Positions 10,919 to 24,084 of a stretch of DNA of 64,000 nucleotides are shown in pieces. Each line of letters begins with the position of its first letter. The first letter of the stretch is position 1. Under the pieces are notes generated by a model. That model saw only the letters and a program-made list of their open reading frames with translations. It had not been told where the DNA came from and made no database searches. Origin of the DNA: Varanus komodoensis (lineage: Eukaryota > Chordata > Lepidosauria > Squamata > Varanidae). Both the position numbers and the translations under genes were made by a program. The stretch spans positions 31,347,444 through 31,411,443 of the forward strand of contig NW_025336481.1 in the NCBI RefSeq assembly GCF_004798865.1. The letters run 5' to 3'.

Positions 10919-11600
10919 TAGGGGTGGCCAAACTGAGACTCAGGAGCTCCATGCAGCTCTTTGACTTTGTTTGCACTTTGCAGAGGGCTCAGAGACTCCC
11001 CACCCATTCTCTCCCTCTAATTGGGATCCCGGCAATGGCACGGGGGTTGACTGCAGCAAGCTCTCCTGAGGCCACTGGCTTGATCTTGCTCAGGAAGAAG
11101 GTGTGTTGGGCTGGCAGCCTCACAAGAGCTCACCCCAGCATGCCCCGTGCCACTCCTGCTGACTTTCAAAAGCCAACTTTGAACGAGGTATCTTGATCCC
11201 CTTCCTGAATATGGAGGGAATGAAGACCAGTTGCAGCTCCAAAGGGAATTTGTGTTGTTTTTCTGACAGCTGCTGAAGATGGCTATCCTGATTGTCTCTT
11301 CTGCAGCTCCTTCGAAGGTCCCAGATGTGACATGACCTCCAAGTTAAAATTCTAGCAACAAATTATCAGCATTTCTCACTAAACTATAATTGCCAGGATC
11401 CTGTCTGTGGCAACAGTAACACCCCCCCCCCCCCGCACTATTTGGATTAATATGACATCTGCTTTGAGTAGCTCTTGTTTCTAAATGCCCATTTCTTTGG
11501 GAAGAGCATCCCATAGTAGGGTTCCGGGTATCTAGGGCTTATCATGTACTTTAAAAAAAAAATACTACACTCTTCCACGGAGCAAGTCTGGCCATCCCTA
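10919..11600. mobile_element. hAT-type non-autonomous element with TSD
   Basis: The element starts TAGGGGTGGCCAAACT and ends AGTCTGGCCATCCCTA, imperfect inverted repeats of the hAT pattern (family usual CAGGGGTGGCCAAACTG). The flanking 8-mers CCCTATAA (10911-10918) and CTCTATAA (11601-11608) differ at one base, as expected of an aged 8-bp target duplication. The 682-bp interior has no transposase and includes a run of 13 C at 11422-11434. Confidence 0.75.
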
Positions 11601-11654
11601 CTCTATAACCTCCTGGGAGGGTTGTCAGATTCAGGTTCAAGGCAAGTTGTCATG

Positions 11655-11715
11655 AAGTTGCTTTAGACTATAACTCCTGGCATTCCTCACCATTGGCTAT
11701 GCTGGCTGGGGCTGA
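11655..11715 (+). repeat. Foldback repeat fragment
   Basis: TATAACTCCTGGCATTCCTC, then CCATTGGC and GGCTGGGGCTGATAGG belong to a very common squamate dispersed element whose halves are inverted copies of each other. Fuller copies lie at 32581-32712 and 48395-48523. Confidence 0.5.
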
Positions 11716-13299
11716 TAGGTGTTGATAATACCTATAATTATTCAAATAATTTGATGGTCCCAAGATGGAGAAGACAGTATTAACCAAGTCATTTTTCACT
11801 TTTGCAATGACTATGCACAATTATACTTTTGTGTGTGAGCTAATTTCCTGTTTAAAAGTAACTACTCCCCACTTGTTAGAGCATGGTGCATAAATCCAGT
11901 GTGTGCCACATCTTTAACCATATTCTTGTTAAAGGACCCCCTTAGACTCTCCTTGATGATTACAGGTATATACTCACCAGTTGTGTGTCTGTGAGAATAA
12001 GGATATGTGACATACAGTGATCCTACACAATGGAATGGAAATTTACTAATTAGCACAGCTGTACTTAACCATTCAGCCTCTCCATATAAAGAAGCTAAAC
12101 ATCCCAGTTACATGGTATGGCAGAAAGCCACAGAAGTGCCTCTTAATGACTTCAGTGGAGAAGATTGCTTGAAAATAAGCAGAGAAAGCTCAGCATTGGT
12201 CCTTGGTAGAACATTGTTCTGTTTCCATGGCAGTAGATGGCTCTATTCAAACACAGGCTGTTTTCAATATTATTATAATAAATAATAACAATAATAATAC
12301 AGAAAGAAACAAAATATATGAAAGTAGGTAGCTGGCACTTGATCTCCAAACCCGCAGATCAGTCCTACTGATTTATCCTACTGAACATTTTGTATGTAAA
12401 TGGAGGAAAAAAGTCTTCCGGCTTCCGGTACTTATTGGTGCGCTGTTGAAAATGGCATGCCTTGTAGCTGATTCACACATAATTTTCTTAATGAAGAAAT
12501 ATGTCAATTAGGGTGTTCCTCTGACTAATTTGGAATCCAGAGGAAAGGAGAAAGTTACCTCCACCAAATATCTCTGCTGGAGTCAACAGCTGGAGAGGAT
12601 TGTGAGACTTGCTGATCCCTTGTGCTGCTCCATGCATCTAGAAAGGAGAGGAACAGTGGCTACTATATGCTGGGGCATATGTGGTGGTAGAAGTGACACC
12701 TGTCTTTCCAAGGCATCAAGATCTCACTCACAGTGTCAGTAGTGTCTCCTGCTTGCTGCCAAGAGGATCAGGGATACGCTTCCTGAATTCAAATGCCTGC
12801 TCATTTGGCTTTCTGTGTTTTCTGTGGCTCTGCCCTCTTCAAAACTCATAGAAACAGAAATGGAAAGAAGCTTCTAAAAGGCTCTTAGCAGCTTTGGGTA
12901 GATTTTTTTCTGAACCAGCTTTCTGCTTTCCTCTTTGCCTTGCTCTGACAAGACTCATCCTTAACCCGTATCTTCCAATCCTGTTTTCTGGTTCCCTGCC
13001 TGCTTGGCTTTCATGATACTGTGGCTCTTAATCCAGTGACCATCCCGCATCCTGGGTTCCCCCCACAGATGGCATGCTGGCATATGGTCCTTCTCCAGGG
13101 GCATGGACAAAGCAAGCAATATGCCACTCTTGCAGCTTTCAGACTAAGTCACTTCCTGCTTTCCAATTCCAAGGCAAGAGGATGGAGTCATACATTCACA
13201 CCCTCCTTTTAGAATGACTTATACACATCTGCATGTGCACCTAATTGCTTTAATTTGTCCTGTTTAATGTATTAATGGACATTAAATAATGGGCTTAAG
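11716..13299. other. Intergenic, no gene seen
   Basis: Short open frames only, none with a recognised product. There is an AT-rich ATA/ATT run near 12268-12300. A frame of 70 codons at 12530-12742 and one of 63 at 13021-13212 have no family features. Confidence 0.45.
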
Positions 13300-13527
13300 T
13301 TACAGGCAGCCAGATTCTGGTTGAACATCAGGAGAAACTTTCTGACTTTTAGAGAAGTATGGCAATGGGACCAATCACCTAGGGAGGTTGTGGGTTCTCC
13401 CACACTGGAGGCATTCAGGAAGTAGTAGGATAGCCATCTTCAGGGATACTTTAACTTGGAGTCCTGCATTGAGCAGGGGTTGGACCAGATGCCCTTATAG
13501 ACTCCTTCCAACTCTATGATTCTATGA
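13300..13527 (+). mobile_element. CR1 LINE 3' end
   Basis: Sense-orientation CR1 3' sequence includes GGTTGAACATCAGGAGAAAC, GGAGGTTGTGGGTTCTCC, GGGGTTGGACCAGATG and the terminal CTTCCAACTCTATGATTC run ending in TCTATGA. Only the 3' 230 bases remain, the usual 5' truncation of this family. Confidence 0.85.
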
Positions 13528-16500
13528 ATCTGTGGTAAACAACTGTTTCACTGTAAAGTTTTTGTGATTGGTTGATTATCTGAAGTGATTGAGGGCACAG
13601 TACTTGGCATGTTCAGGCAGAAAAGGTCCCATGACTCCCAGCATTCCCCAGCCAGCTACACTGTTCCGAGCCATTACTGAGAGCAGCTTGCCGTGGTTTT
13701 GTACATGGGTCAGAATAGCCCTCTCACCCCTCAGCTTAGCTCAGTGCAAAGTTCTCCTCAAGCACAGTGCAATCTGTAACAGTAAAATAGACTGCTTTAT
13801 CTTTTTTTTTTGGTTAGTGTTAGTGCATGTTCTAAAGTGGTAAATATCAGGGAAAAAGTTAAATAAGGAAATAAAAAACAGCTATAGAGACTATCACTGT
13901 TAACCCTTTACTCATAAGTACCCCCCCAATATCCCCCCACACATTTTCTCTTATTTCAAAAACTGGGTTCCGAATGTGATGGTCTTATGGAAACACTGAT
14001 TGTATTGCTCAGGGAAAACAAACTAAATTTAAGTTCTGATGGTAGTAAATAAATGCCAAATTACAGGTAATTACTTGGCATGTATGAACAGAATATGAGT
14101 GGTAGGGGGTGCTTCCAGACTATGGTCTCCTACTGCTTCATATTAGAAGGCACTGACTGAGTCCAGAGCACATGATAACTCGGACTCAAGGGTTATGCTT
14201 GGGTTAAGTGTAGGTTGCCACTGAAGCATGGATAGTTGTGTTGTCTGAACCCAAATACCCTAGCAAACCATGGTTAACCACAAAACCCACAATTCACAAC
14301 CTAGCAATAAACCATGGGTTCTTTTCACAGGTTGACTATGGTTAACAAATATGGCTTGTTAGTGTGATTTGGGGTCAGACCACATAACAGCCCCCATTTC
14401 AGCATCTACACAAGGTTCAGTAACAACCCACACACAACCACTGAGTTGTCTAAATCCAGTGTAGCTTCTTTTTTAAGTGATTTCTTGCAGTAAAAGTCTG
14501 AAAAAGCAGTGGAGACAAATGGGAACATTCTAAGTTGAAGAGAAGAGGATGTTACTGGATCCCCATCAAATCTGTGAAGGGGACAAGGCAATGGCGCCAT
14601 AAAACCTGCATCTGGAATCACCATGAAAACTTACAGAAAGTTTTGTATCACCTTCTGGTTACGCACAGCATTTGGCTGTCTTCATACAGAAAACTGGTGT
14701 ATTTTCTGCTGACCTCTTGTACAGCCTCCCAAATTTGGCCAGTGGCTTCCCATGAGCAGGCCAGTGTATAAGAGCAACAGTGGGATGTGCCCAGTGTGCA
14801 TTTTGGTCCTGGCTTATTCTCTGGACTTTTCTTTTTTGTCCAGTGATCCTACTTGCTCTTCAGTCCTCACCCTACTTTCTCACTCACTGAAGGCTACTGC
14901 ACAGGACTGGCCTTCCCATGAAGCAAGGTGAGGTATCCGCTTCATCTGGTGAAGTGCGGGTTGGATGTTTTGTGCCACTTTCCACCACCACCTCTCAGCT
15001 AAAAGGCCCTGGCCTCCTGCCGTGGTGTTTGTTTCTGTGAGACCATGGCCAGTTGGGCTTTCTGCAACAGCTGCCTGCTCCTCCTTTCCCTTCTCCTTCC
15101 CTTTGCCATTGCTGGATCTTCCCTATGGAGAACTGGGCATCTGGAAGAAGCAATTCACCATAGAGGGAGTTACACTTGCCCTCGCTTGGACACTCTGCAT
15201 CTATTCCCTTCTCTAGGCTTTCCATGAAGGTGACAAGCGAAGCTATATTTCTTTTCATCATGCTTTTAATTTTAGTAAGTAATGATCATGTATGCTTGCC
15301 TAAATATAAAATTTACAGATCTGTGCAAGAGAGTACTTTACAGTAAGACTTAATTTCAGGCAAGTATGCTTAGGTTTAGAAGCTTTCCATTTGTATGAAA
15401 AAATATGCTGTTGTTACCTGAAACTATAGAATTGTTACTCTTTGGGCTCCTCAATTCTCCTGAGAATTTGTAATGTGTGGTAGAAGAATAATGTCTTCAC
15501 CTTCTAGTTGTATTTTTTTTTTTTGTTTCTTTTTGCTGTGGTGCATTTAATAGGTAGTGTGTGGTACCACAAGCAATGCATATATTCACCATTACTATGT
15601 AGTAACAGTAATTTTGCATGTAGCTAACATGTTTGTATTCTAACACATCTTCCTCTTTAAGTGTTAGCATGTCAGTTATCAGCATTCCCCACTGGCTTGA
15701 GTTAGCTAATACTGGACATTGCTTTCATTGACTATGTCCTTCTATCAATGCCAGCCAGGCATACAAAATATTGTCACTCTTTTAAGGAAAGCATAACACT
15801 TAATATGCAAATTTCAGAACAGTTTAATGCTTTTATTTCATCAAAAGGGTAACAAATTCTACACATTCAATACAGGTAATTTTATATTGTGGAAATGCAG
15901 AAAAACACAGATGGGTGGAGAACAATATGTACATACACAAGGAAAAAAAGCAAATTCTAACTTGAATATAAACTGATTAAAAAGATATAATAGAACTCCT
16001 TGAAAAATTATTTTCAATATATTAATGATATAACACTCTCAGTAACAATAGGATCTAACTATCTGGTCCTCAAATACTGTTACAATAATTTCAAAACTGT
16101 AGATATATGTGTACTAAAGAAATTTTGTCTACCTATTTCCTCTTCCAACAAATCGCAATGTCATATGAAAACATTTTCTTCACTCTGTGTGCTCTCCTTC
16201 CCTGTTTGTTCACAGTTACTATTGCCACTGGCTTTGCACCATGTCAAAAGTCTTGTTTCATTAAGTAACTGGGGATTTGAGGAAGCTTGTAGGAAGCTTT
16301 CCTTTGTCTTCCAGGAGAAAAACCTCTTCAGTGCTGTTCAAATGCTTTTGTTACCCATTCCCTCAAACTCCCCTACACAAGGATGCATTTTTTTTTCTTC
16401 TAAAAAAAGAAATCTATGCCTGCCTGGATTTTGGGGGGAAAAGTCTGACAACTCCCAGGCATTCCCTGGTCAGGAGAAAAAACCTCATACTGCTCCTTTG

Positions 16501-18539
16501 GCCAGGGAACACATGAAGCTTTTTTTCTTTCTAAACATGCGTGGGATGTGGCCTTATTTGAGATTCTTCTTTCCTAAAAGCTTCCACAAATCTTTTCTAA
16601 ACCACTTGCCATAGTCAATTCATGTGAAATTTATTTTACATTTGCTAAGATGAGAGTGTCTGCATCTATATGTGCACATTATATTAATTTATATGCATCT
16701 CTATCACAAAATTGTCGGGGTAGCTCACAGAATATATGCACGTGGGTGTCTGTGTAATGATAGATATAATTTTCTAGCTCATTTTGCAGAAGCAAATTTG
16801 AGGAAACATGTTTATAGCTATTTCTAATTGCTCTTACCCCACTAAACTTTCCTCTCTTGTCTACATTAATTCCACAGTATGAAGATTTCTCTGCAAGCAG
16901 GAGGAGATATATTGAGATGATGTGTGGGTACATAGGCATGTGTACATGCACATATATGTATAATGAATTTGTGCTTTATAATTGGTCAGTGTTGATTACT
17001 CGAAGGTTGCAGCATCGGCTTTGTGAAAGCAACAGCAGCAACAACTTCTAGGATTTGACCTTTTACGTAGGATACCTGACTTTCTATGTATCTGCTTCTG
17101 TTTTACTGGAGAAGAAGCAAATCTCTCAAATATATATATATATATATTTACTGTTTGTGGGTGGAGCCTCTCATGATCTTTTTGCTTTGTAATGCTTTGT
17201 TTTGCTCACTCATGAGAAATATTTCATCTTATCATGAAGATACTTCCCCACCCAGGTGCTTTCCAGTGTTTTGGATGATGCTTTCTGTTGGGGCTGGGAC
17301 TGATGGGGTTTGTATTCTGTAGCTTCTTGGGGGACCAGGTTGCATAAGGATTTCCTTGCTTCCAATAATGAAAAAAATCCACAACAGTGGGAAAACCCAC
17401 ATAATGTATGCCAAAGATAGTTTACCAGGAAATGTGACTCTGGTGTGTAATTATGACATTTCTATAGGAGAGATGTTTAGAATCCCACATATACCAGCAC
17501 AGGATGTTTCTAATGTAAACGCACTGAAAGGAAACTCTCTTTCTCTCTTTGTAAGCAATATGTACTAACCTGCAATGCAGATATAACCTTAAACCTTGTT
17601 GCGTGCAGGCAATCACTAGATCTCAGGGTTAATGAATGCCTATCTCTGAACATAGCCTATCTAGAACTATATTTGCATCTTACCATTGACGAAGTACACA
17701 GCTTTTAAAAACCTGCCTATACCCTTGGGGAGACACTGTTTTTATAAGTTCAATAATATACACAAGATAAAGTGGATTTAAATATTTTATTGGTAGGTCA
17801 CACCAGAGGGACTTCAAACTTCCAGCCATCCATGTTATTAATAAAATATCTTTGGATTCTGAATGAAAAATCTCATTTGGTCTCCTTCAGCCTCCTGGAC
17901 ATTGGAAGAAAACATTACTGTAGGTAACCTGGGATTGGTTCTCCCCTTCTGTGCAATAGCTGATGTCAACATATCCAGGTGCCTTTCTTGCTGTCAAGGA
18001 AAATGTTGGAGATGGGGTGTATTGGTGTAGTTATGCTTGCATCTGTACTGAACATACCACAGAACATAGTCCTTTTTCCTGGACCTTGGTCTCTATTACC
18101 TAGAGGAAAACTGAGGTACCTGCTATGTCATTCAGTTCTTGATGTTTTTCTAGGGTAGTACCTCTTCAGATGCTGGGCAGCATTCAGCGCTGGAAGTCTT
18201 CCTCCAGATGTTCACGTTGAGCTCCTGGTGGATGTGGTGAAGCTGTGAATGCACCTTCTATGGAGAGGGGATCTAACAGTGACAGGGGCAGTAAAACTGT
18301 AGGATAAAGCAAGCAGGATTTTTTTCCTGTGTGCAATGGGAAGTAGATCTAGAAGCAGAGGTAGCCAGAAAAGAAGAAAATGTGTAGCCATATGTTCTTT
18401 CCCCAACTCCAGTGTTTGCGATTGCACTTCCTACACCATGACTGGTTGTGTCAATGCGTCCAGCTCCTCTGTGTCATTCTCACCTGTAGCTAAGTGCCAC
18501 TTTCACCGCTTCTCTCGGATAAACAACTCTTCTGAAACC
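13528..18539. other. Intergenic, no gene seen
   Basis: No gene is supported here. A 204-codon open stretch at 16000-16614 begins at TTG and shows no family signature. Simple sequence includes poly-T at 15512-15524 and a TA run at 17130-17147. Sequence around 14890-15010 may be the end of another hAT-like repeat, but I cannot define it. From about 18,350 the composition begins to rise toward the CpG-rich promoter. Confidence 0.45.
14226..14390. repeat. AACCATGGTT-type palindromic MITE, partial
   Basis: GTGTTGTCTGAACCC, AAACCATGGTTAACC, AATAAACCATGG and CTATGGTTAACAAATATGG form a series of short inverted segments. Similar text recurs at about 31500-31615, 35100-35480, 37920-38140 and 57270-57460, so it is a dispersed miniature element. 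Boundaries are approximate and the superfamily is not certain (hAT is likely). Confidence 0.45.
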
Positions 18540-19189
18540 GGATGTTCTCGTTTCCCTGAAGTGAAATCAGCGCGGAAAGGAGAGCGGCGAGTGAAGGTGT
18601 TTTCCGAAGGGCTGGGCTTGGCTGGAAAGTGGTGCTGAAGGGACAGCTCTGCCTTCGCGTCTCCTGGAAGCCACGGCAAGCTCAGCGAAGAGCCGCGTTT
18701 CTTTTCACCTTGGAACCAGGAGCGGGGAGGGGGGCACGGGGAGAGCCGCCCTGGATTCAGCAGCACCGAGCCCCCTCGGCGCTCGGAGCCCATCCCGCGG
18801 ACACCCTCTCCTCCCCCATGTTTTTGTGATGGTTTTCCTCCGCCGCGATGCTAAAGCGCCCCATCTATCTCACACGATGACAGAAGAGAGGTTTCCTAGC
18901 AGCAGGTGGGGGCTGCTTTTACCGCTTTCGGAGCCGGCAGTCAAGGGCGACCGAATGGCCACCTGAAGATGGAAGGAAAAAAGCTCGCCGGGAGTTCCGC
19001 GTTTGACCCGGTTGCCCGCCGAGTCCGGAGGCGAAGGCAGCGAGAGAGAGCGCCTTGGCAGCGTGCGGACGAGCCTCCTCTTCCTCTCGTGTCATCACTA
19101 AGGTATTGAGGATGGATGTGGTGGTGGGGAGCGGGGAACCATGGCAGCGCCTCTCTGACTCCCATCGGCTCATCTATCCATCTAGGAGC

Positions 19190-19201
19190 CTACAGGTAAA
19201 A
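19190..19201 (+). promoter_or_regulatory. KCNC2: Candidate 5' splice site of a KCNC2 untranslated exon
   Basis: CTACAG|GTAAAACC fits a donor with the junction after 19195. With the acceptor at 20168-20169 it would define a 5' UTR intron of about 974 bases. This is inference; other donors within the CpG island are possible. Confidence 0.3.
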
Positions 19202-20132
19202 CCTGGCGAGGATGGGGAAGGTAGAAATCCGCTGCCAAGGTTGCACGGGCGCAGGTCTCGCAGGGTGTGCCCGCCGCTCGGTGCTGGGGAGGGGGCGCGG
19301 GCAGATTGTGTCATTAGGCAAGCTCCCATGGCTCCGGGCGGGCTGTCGCGCTGGAAGATGGACACACGGCACGGCTTTGAACCCTCTTGGTGTTGTTCAG
19401 AGAACTTGTCCGAAAGCATTCGTGGGGGGGGGCGGGGGGGAGAAGGAGGGATGAGGAGGGTTGACGAAGGTGACTGCCGAGGGCCATCCAAGAGAAGCGG
19501 CGTTATCTCGCTTTCAGCCGTGACTGAATCGGAGCGGGGTGGGCGTTGAGAGGACGAATCCAGATCATCACTGGCGTGGTGGTGGGGAATGGGAGGACAT
19601 GGAAGATGAGGAAACGGAAACCATCTGATAACAGGGGAGGCAAAGGAGGCTTTGAAGGCGCCTGGGGAAAGCACATCGCTCCCAATTTTGCGCGAGAAGT
19701 ATCTGGAAGGCGCGCAAGGCGCTCTGTGCCAAGCGCGTCTGCGGCGCAACTTTCGCGTTGCCGCTCGCTGTGCGCCTCCTTAGACGGGCAGCCGAAGGGC
19801 TCCAATTCAGGGCTTAGCCGGAAGGAATGGGATAAGGCGTGGATTTTCGTTCGAAGATAGGTGCATTTTTGTTCGAGGGAAAGAGGCGGGAAACGGTCTT
19901 CCTGAAGATCGGGATCACGAGTGCGCGCAGGTGGGGCAGCGCCCCGGGTCGGGGTCGGCAGCAGGGAGCAGTGGCCTCGGAGCAGGGCGCCGGGGGCCGC
20001 CGCGAGGATGTGCAGGGCGCCGCGGCCGGTTGGCAGCCCGCCCCGTCGCCTCCCCGCCACCTCCGCCCCACCCGGCTTCCCTGGCGCTCCACGCTTTCCG
20101 TCCAGCGGGCGGCCTAAAAATAACCCTCGCGC

Positions 20133-20169
20133 CCACTGCCGTGTCTCCCCTCCTCCTTCTCGTCCGCAG
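20133..20169 (+). promoter_or_regulatory. KCNC2: Strong 3' splice site before the KCNC2 start codon
   Basis: CTCCCCTCCTCCTTCTCGTC followed by CGCAG ends at 20169, a long pyrimidine tract plus CAG just 19 bases before the start codon. It implies that the coding exon begins at 20170 and that at least one untranslated exon lies upstream in the CpG island. Confidence 0.6.
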
Positions 20170-20171
20170 TC

Positions 20172-20941
<770 letters not shown>

Positions 20942-21398
20942 GTAAGGCGGGAAGGGGTGGGGGGGGGGGCGCCCTTCCCAGGCTGTCTGCTCGTCCCCTC
21001 CAGCCACCCTGAGCCCAGAAAGGCCCACGTCCCTAGGAGCCAGCCTGACTGAGAGCTACTTCTGAGCAGACATCCCTGGGTTCCCACAATGTTGTATTAC
21101 TTATATTTCCATAGCAGTGGCATTTTTAAAGAGAGCTGCAGCACAATCCTACACGTGTCTACTCAAATGCAAGCCCTCACTGAGTTCAGTGCACTGGACT
21201 CACAGCCAAAGGGTATGGGACTGTAGTTTGAAGTATTTCACTTTGCTTAACTTGGCAAAGACCACCTCCTTCACCCTGATCATGGGGCTGAAAATGGAGA
21301 CAGGCAGGTAGTGTTGACAGATAGTGGTCCAAGGTGAATTCCTTTCATGTTCAAAAGAACTTGCCATGTATTGGACTCTTTGTATGTCAAGGGAGGAT

Positions 21399-21821
21399 TT
21401 GTTGTTGTTCAGTTGCAAAATCATGGCCGACCCATCGCAACCCCGTGGACAACGTTCCTCCAGGTTCTCCTGTCCTCCACCATCCCCCAGAGTCCACCCA
21501 AGCCCACACCCACCTCCCCAACTGATCCAGCCACCTTCTCCTCTGCCATCCCCTTCTCCTTCTGCCTTCAATCGCTCCCAGCAACAGGGTCTTTTCCAGT
21601 GAGTTCTTCCTTCTCATTAGGTGGCCAAAGTATTTGAGCTTCAGCTTCAGTATCTGATCTTCTAAAGAGCAGTTGGGGTTGATTTCCTTTTGGACTGGCT
21701 GGTTTGATCTCTTTTCAGTGCAAGGGAATCTCAGGAGTCTTCTCCAACACCAGAATTCAAAAGTGTCAATTCTTTGGTGCTCAGCCTTCCTTAAAGTCCA
21801 GCTTTCACAGCTCTACTTGCT
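21399..21821 (-). mobile_element. BovB LINE 3' fragment
   Basis: The minus strand encodes MRRKNSLEKTLLLGAIEGRR, then RRRGWQRRRWLDQL, the C-terminal end of the BovB (RTE) reverse-transcriptase protein. The 3' end reads GTCGGCCATGATTTTGCAAC followed by TGAACAACAACAA. The upstream part (to 21821) continues as BovB text with several frame breaks. It lies antisense to KCNC2, inverted relative to the copy at 26405-26775. Confidence 0.8.
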
Positions 21822-24084
21822 TAATGGCCTACTAAGCAGTTGAACTGCTGGCCTACTAGTATTACAAAAGAACAAGCTATTGCATGTGGAAAGTCAAAGG
21901 CACACATGAGAATTTTGCACATAAGCATCCATGATGTTGATGGCTGCTTGGTGCTCTGTAGGCCTTGCGAGATGAGGACCACAAGGCAACTCAGAAGAAA
22001 CTGGCTTGATGATAGTGTTGAGTGGAAAAGGACCGAGACTTTTGGAGGAAGCCATTCAGTAGGTAGACAGCAAGTTTATGATGCAAATTGACAAACTGAG
22101 AGTAGCCCAGTAATCATTAACAGCCCAAAGGGCTGAAGCATGAAAATGAGCATCAATATTTAGTTTTCTAGTATGTATTCTAGATTTGTTGGTGAGAAGG
22201 TTTCTCAAATGGCTCTGATGTTTTCATATATGTCTATGAAAACACATGATTAGAATTGGTTTTCTGGCCAACTTTCTTAGAAAAGATTGTGTGTTGGGTT
22301 TTGTTTTTTGTCTTGTATATGTGGTGCTTTGTACCTTGCATATGGCCATACTATCAAAGTACCAAGCCATTGGAAAGCAGCTTTGAAGATGCCCCATGCA
22401 TACAGAGAACCAAGAACATCAGCATCCTAAGCCCCTGTCTAAATGTGGCTCAAGTTATCTAGAATCCAGCAAGGTGTGTGGATGAAGTGGGGAACTTCAA
22501 CTTACAAGGAGCAGCACTGAGAAAGTCCTCTGAAAAAACAAGCAGCTTTCTTTTCAAGAACCCCCTTAATTTGATGCAGGGACCCTGTCATGTAGATGAA
22601 CCTGCACTGGGCTTGATCTGCCTGTGGTGATCCACTCATTTGATCTGTGTGGATGAGTAGAAATCAGTGGTGGCTGAAGCACACTAAATGATTGAACTAT
22701 ATGTGTGGGGAAGGTGGAGAATGGAAGTACTGTAACAGGACTTTCCATTTCCAAAATTAAGCACTCTCAAGAGTGTGCCTTGAGGACAAAACAAGGATTA
22801 TACTTACAGGTTTTTCAGGAACCATCTAAAATATGCTGCTTTGAATCTGGCCATGTGTGAATGAATCTAGAATACATATCTGAAATAATAGTAACATAGT
22901 TACTCTGTAAACTGAGAACGCTTTAATTTGTTTTGTTCTGATGATTGTATCATCTTCTCTAGCACTTTGAACTACAAAGTGTTTAACCTTCTAAGTCTGA
23001 TTTATTTCCACAGTTGTCTTAATTTTTCTATTTTGTAGATGAGAAACTGAAACTGATAGACAGTGAGAAAGAGTCATTTGAGTTAGATTTTTTTCAACAG
23101 AGAACTATATACTTTTACTCTTTACTGTCCAGGAGTGTCTATGTCCAGTTTTCCTCATACAAGGGCCAAAGCTCTTGTTTCCTGATATTTATTGTTTTAA
23201 ACTTTTCTTGCATTGAATCTTAGTGGGGAAAATGGGAGGGAGATGGAGCTGCTTAATGCTTTCTGGTCAAGCCTTTTCTGCATTGGAACTGCTCCCCTGC
23301 AAAACTACTTTCCAACCCCCAGGAAAAGTATATTTTACCCTTTCACCATGTGACTAAAACATATAAGTTCCTACAGTATTGTTCATGTTCCCAGGAAGAG
23401 TATAATATCCTCATGTAGGGAAAATGGTAAGGAGTATATAAAATACATGATTTAAGAACCTCCTAAAAATATCCTATGCCACAAGGTGCATGAATGCTAG
23501 TAAAAGGGATGGAGCCCTGAACACTTCCTTAGGCAGAAGTTTGAATGCAGACAAATTTCCAAGTGGCCAAGAAACCTACTCTATGAGATTTCCAGACTGT
23601 ACAAAAGTTTTAAAAAAGTGAATGGAACCTTCCTACTTACTTTGGAGTGAGGGTGGATGGGTGTTTAAGGACACTGACGATAGGTTTAGCCAACATGACA
23701 ATGTTGGGGTAGGGTCAGCAGACTCTACCCCACTTCCCTCTTATTGCATAAAGCTGGAATAGTTTTGCACTGAAAGTTACAGAACCCCACTTCCCTCTTA
23801 TTGCATAAAGCAGGAATAGTTTTGCACTGAAAGTTACAGAAGAATGCATGCAACCATTTAAAGAATGCATTATGTTTGTTCTTCACTTTATCATTGCTTT
23901 TATCTGAAACTGGAGGGCTTCTGCAAACAAGGGAATTGTTCCTGTGAATGTTGACTTGTCTGTTGCTTCCTTTCATGGCAAAAAGAAGCAAACGACCCAT
24001 CTCAGTAGGGTTTGTTCATTTGTAGTATGCTGATATTTCTGTTGGATAAATTTACCCTAGTTCTCAAACTTTAGTCTCAGTCGT
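21822..24084. other. Intron block, no named repeat
   Basis: Nothing was recognised apart from the 57-bp tandem duplication at 23727-23840. Open frames are under 90 codons and lack family features. Confidence 0.45.
23727..23840. repeat. 57-bp tandem duplication
   Basis: Two copies of a 57-bp unit (starting ACCCCACTTCCCTC and ending AGTTTTGCACTGAAAG plus a few bases) lie head to tail at 23727-23783 and 23784-23840. They differ mainly at GCTGG against GCAGG and at the junction, so the duplication is recent. Confidence 0.85.

Larger units (their letters stand above)
18540..20169 (+). promoter_or_regulatory. KCNC2: KCNC2 CpG-rich promoter and 5' untranslated region
   Basis: From about 18,540 the sequence becomes GC-rich with dense CpG, in contrast to the AT-rich surroundings, and stays so through the coding exon to about 21,000. 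This is the usual form of a vertebrate neuronal-channel promoter. I see no convincing TATA box; CTAAAAATAA at 20114-20123 fits the MEF2 consensus but lies in what is probably intron just before an acceptor. A G-rich run at 19423-19460 could form a quadruplex. REST half-site-like text lies at 18631-18650. The transcription start is not visible. Long open frames on both strands here reflect GC content. Confidence 0.7.

Noticed and set aside
16000-16614. 204-codon open stretch on the + strand
   Set aside because: It starts at TTG, not ATG, and shows no family signature, splice signals or promoter. Its length is most likely chance.
19174-20060. Minus-strand open frames of 185-191 codons in the CpG island
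   Set aside because: Low-complexity Pro/Arg/Ala-rich text expected of CpG-rich DNA, with no domain or splice context.
20114-20123. TATA-like or MEF2-like site 66 bases before the KCNC2 start codon
   Set aside because: It matches the MEF2 consensus but lies upstream of a strong 3' splice site, where a branch-point region is more likely than a core promoter.
21334-21640. Several overlapping + strand frames rich in Pro and Ser
   Set aside because: They are the opposite strand of a BovB LINE fragment.
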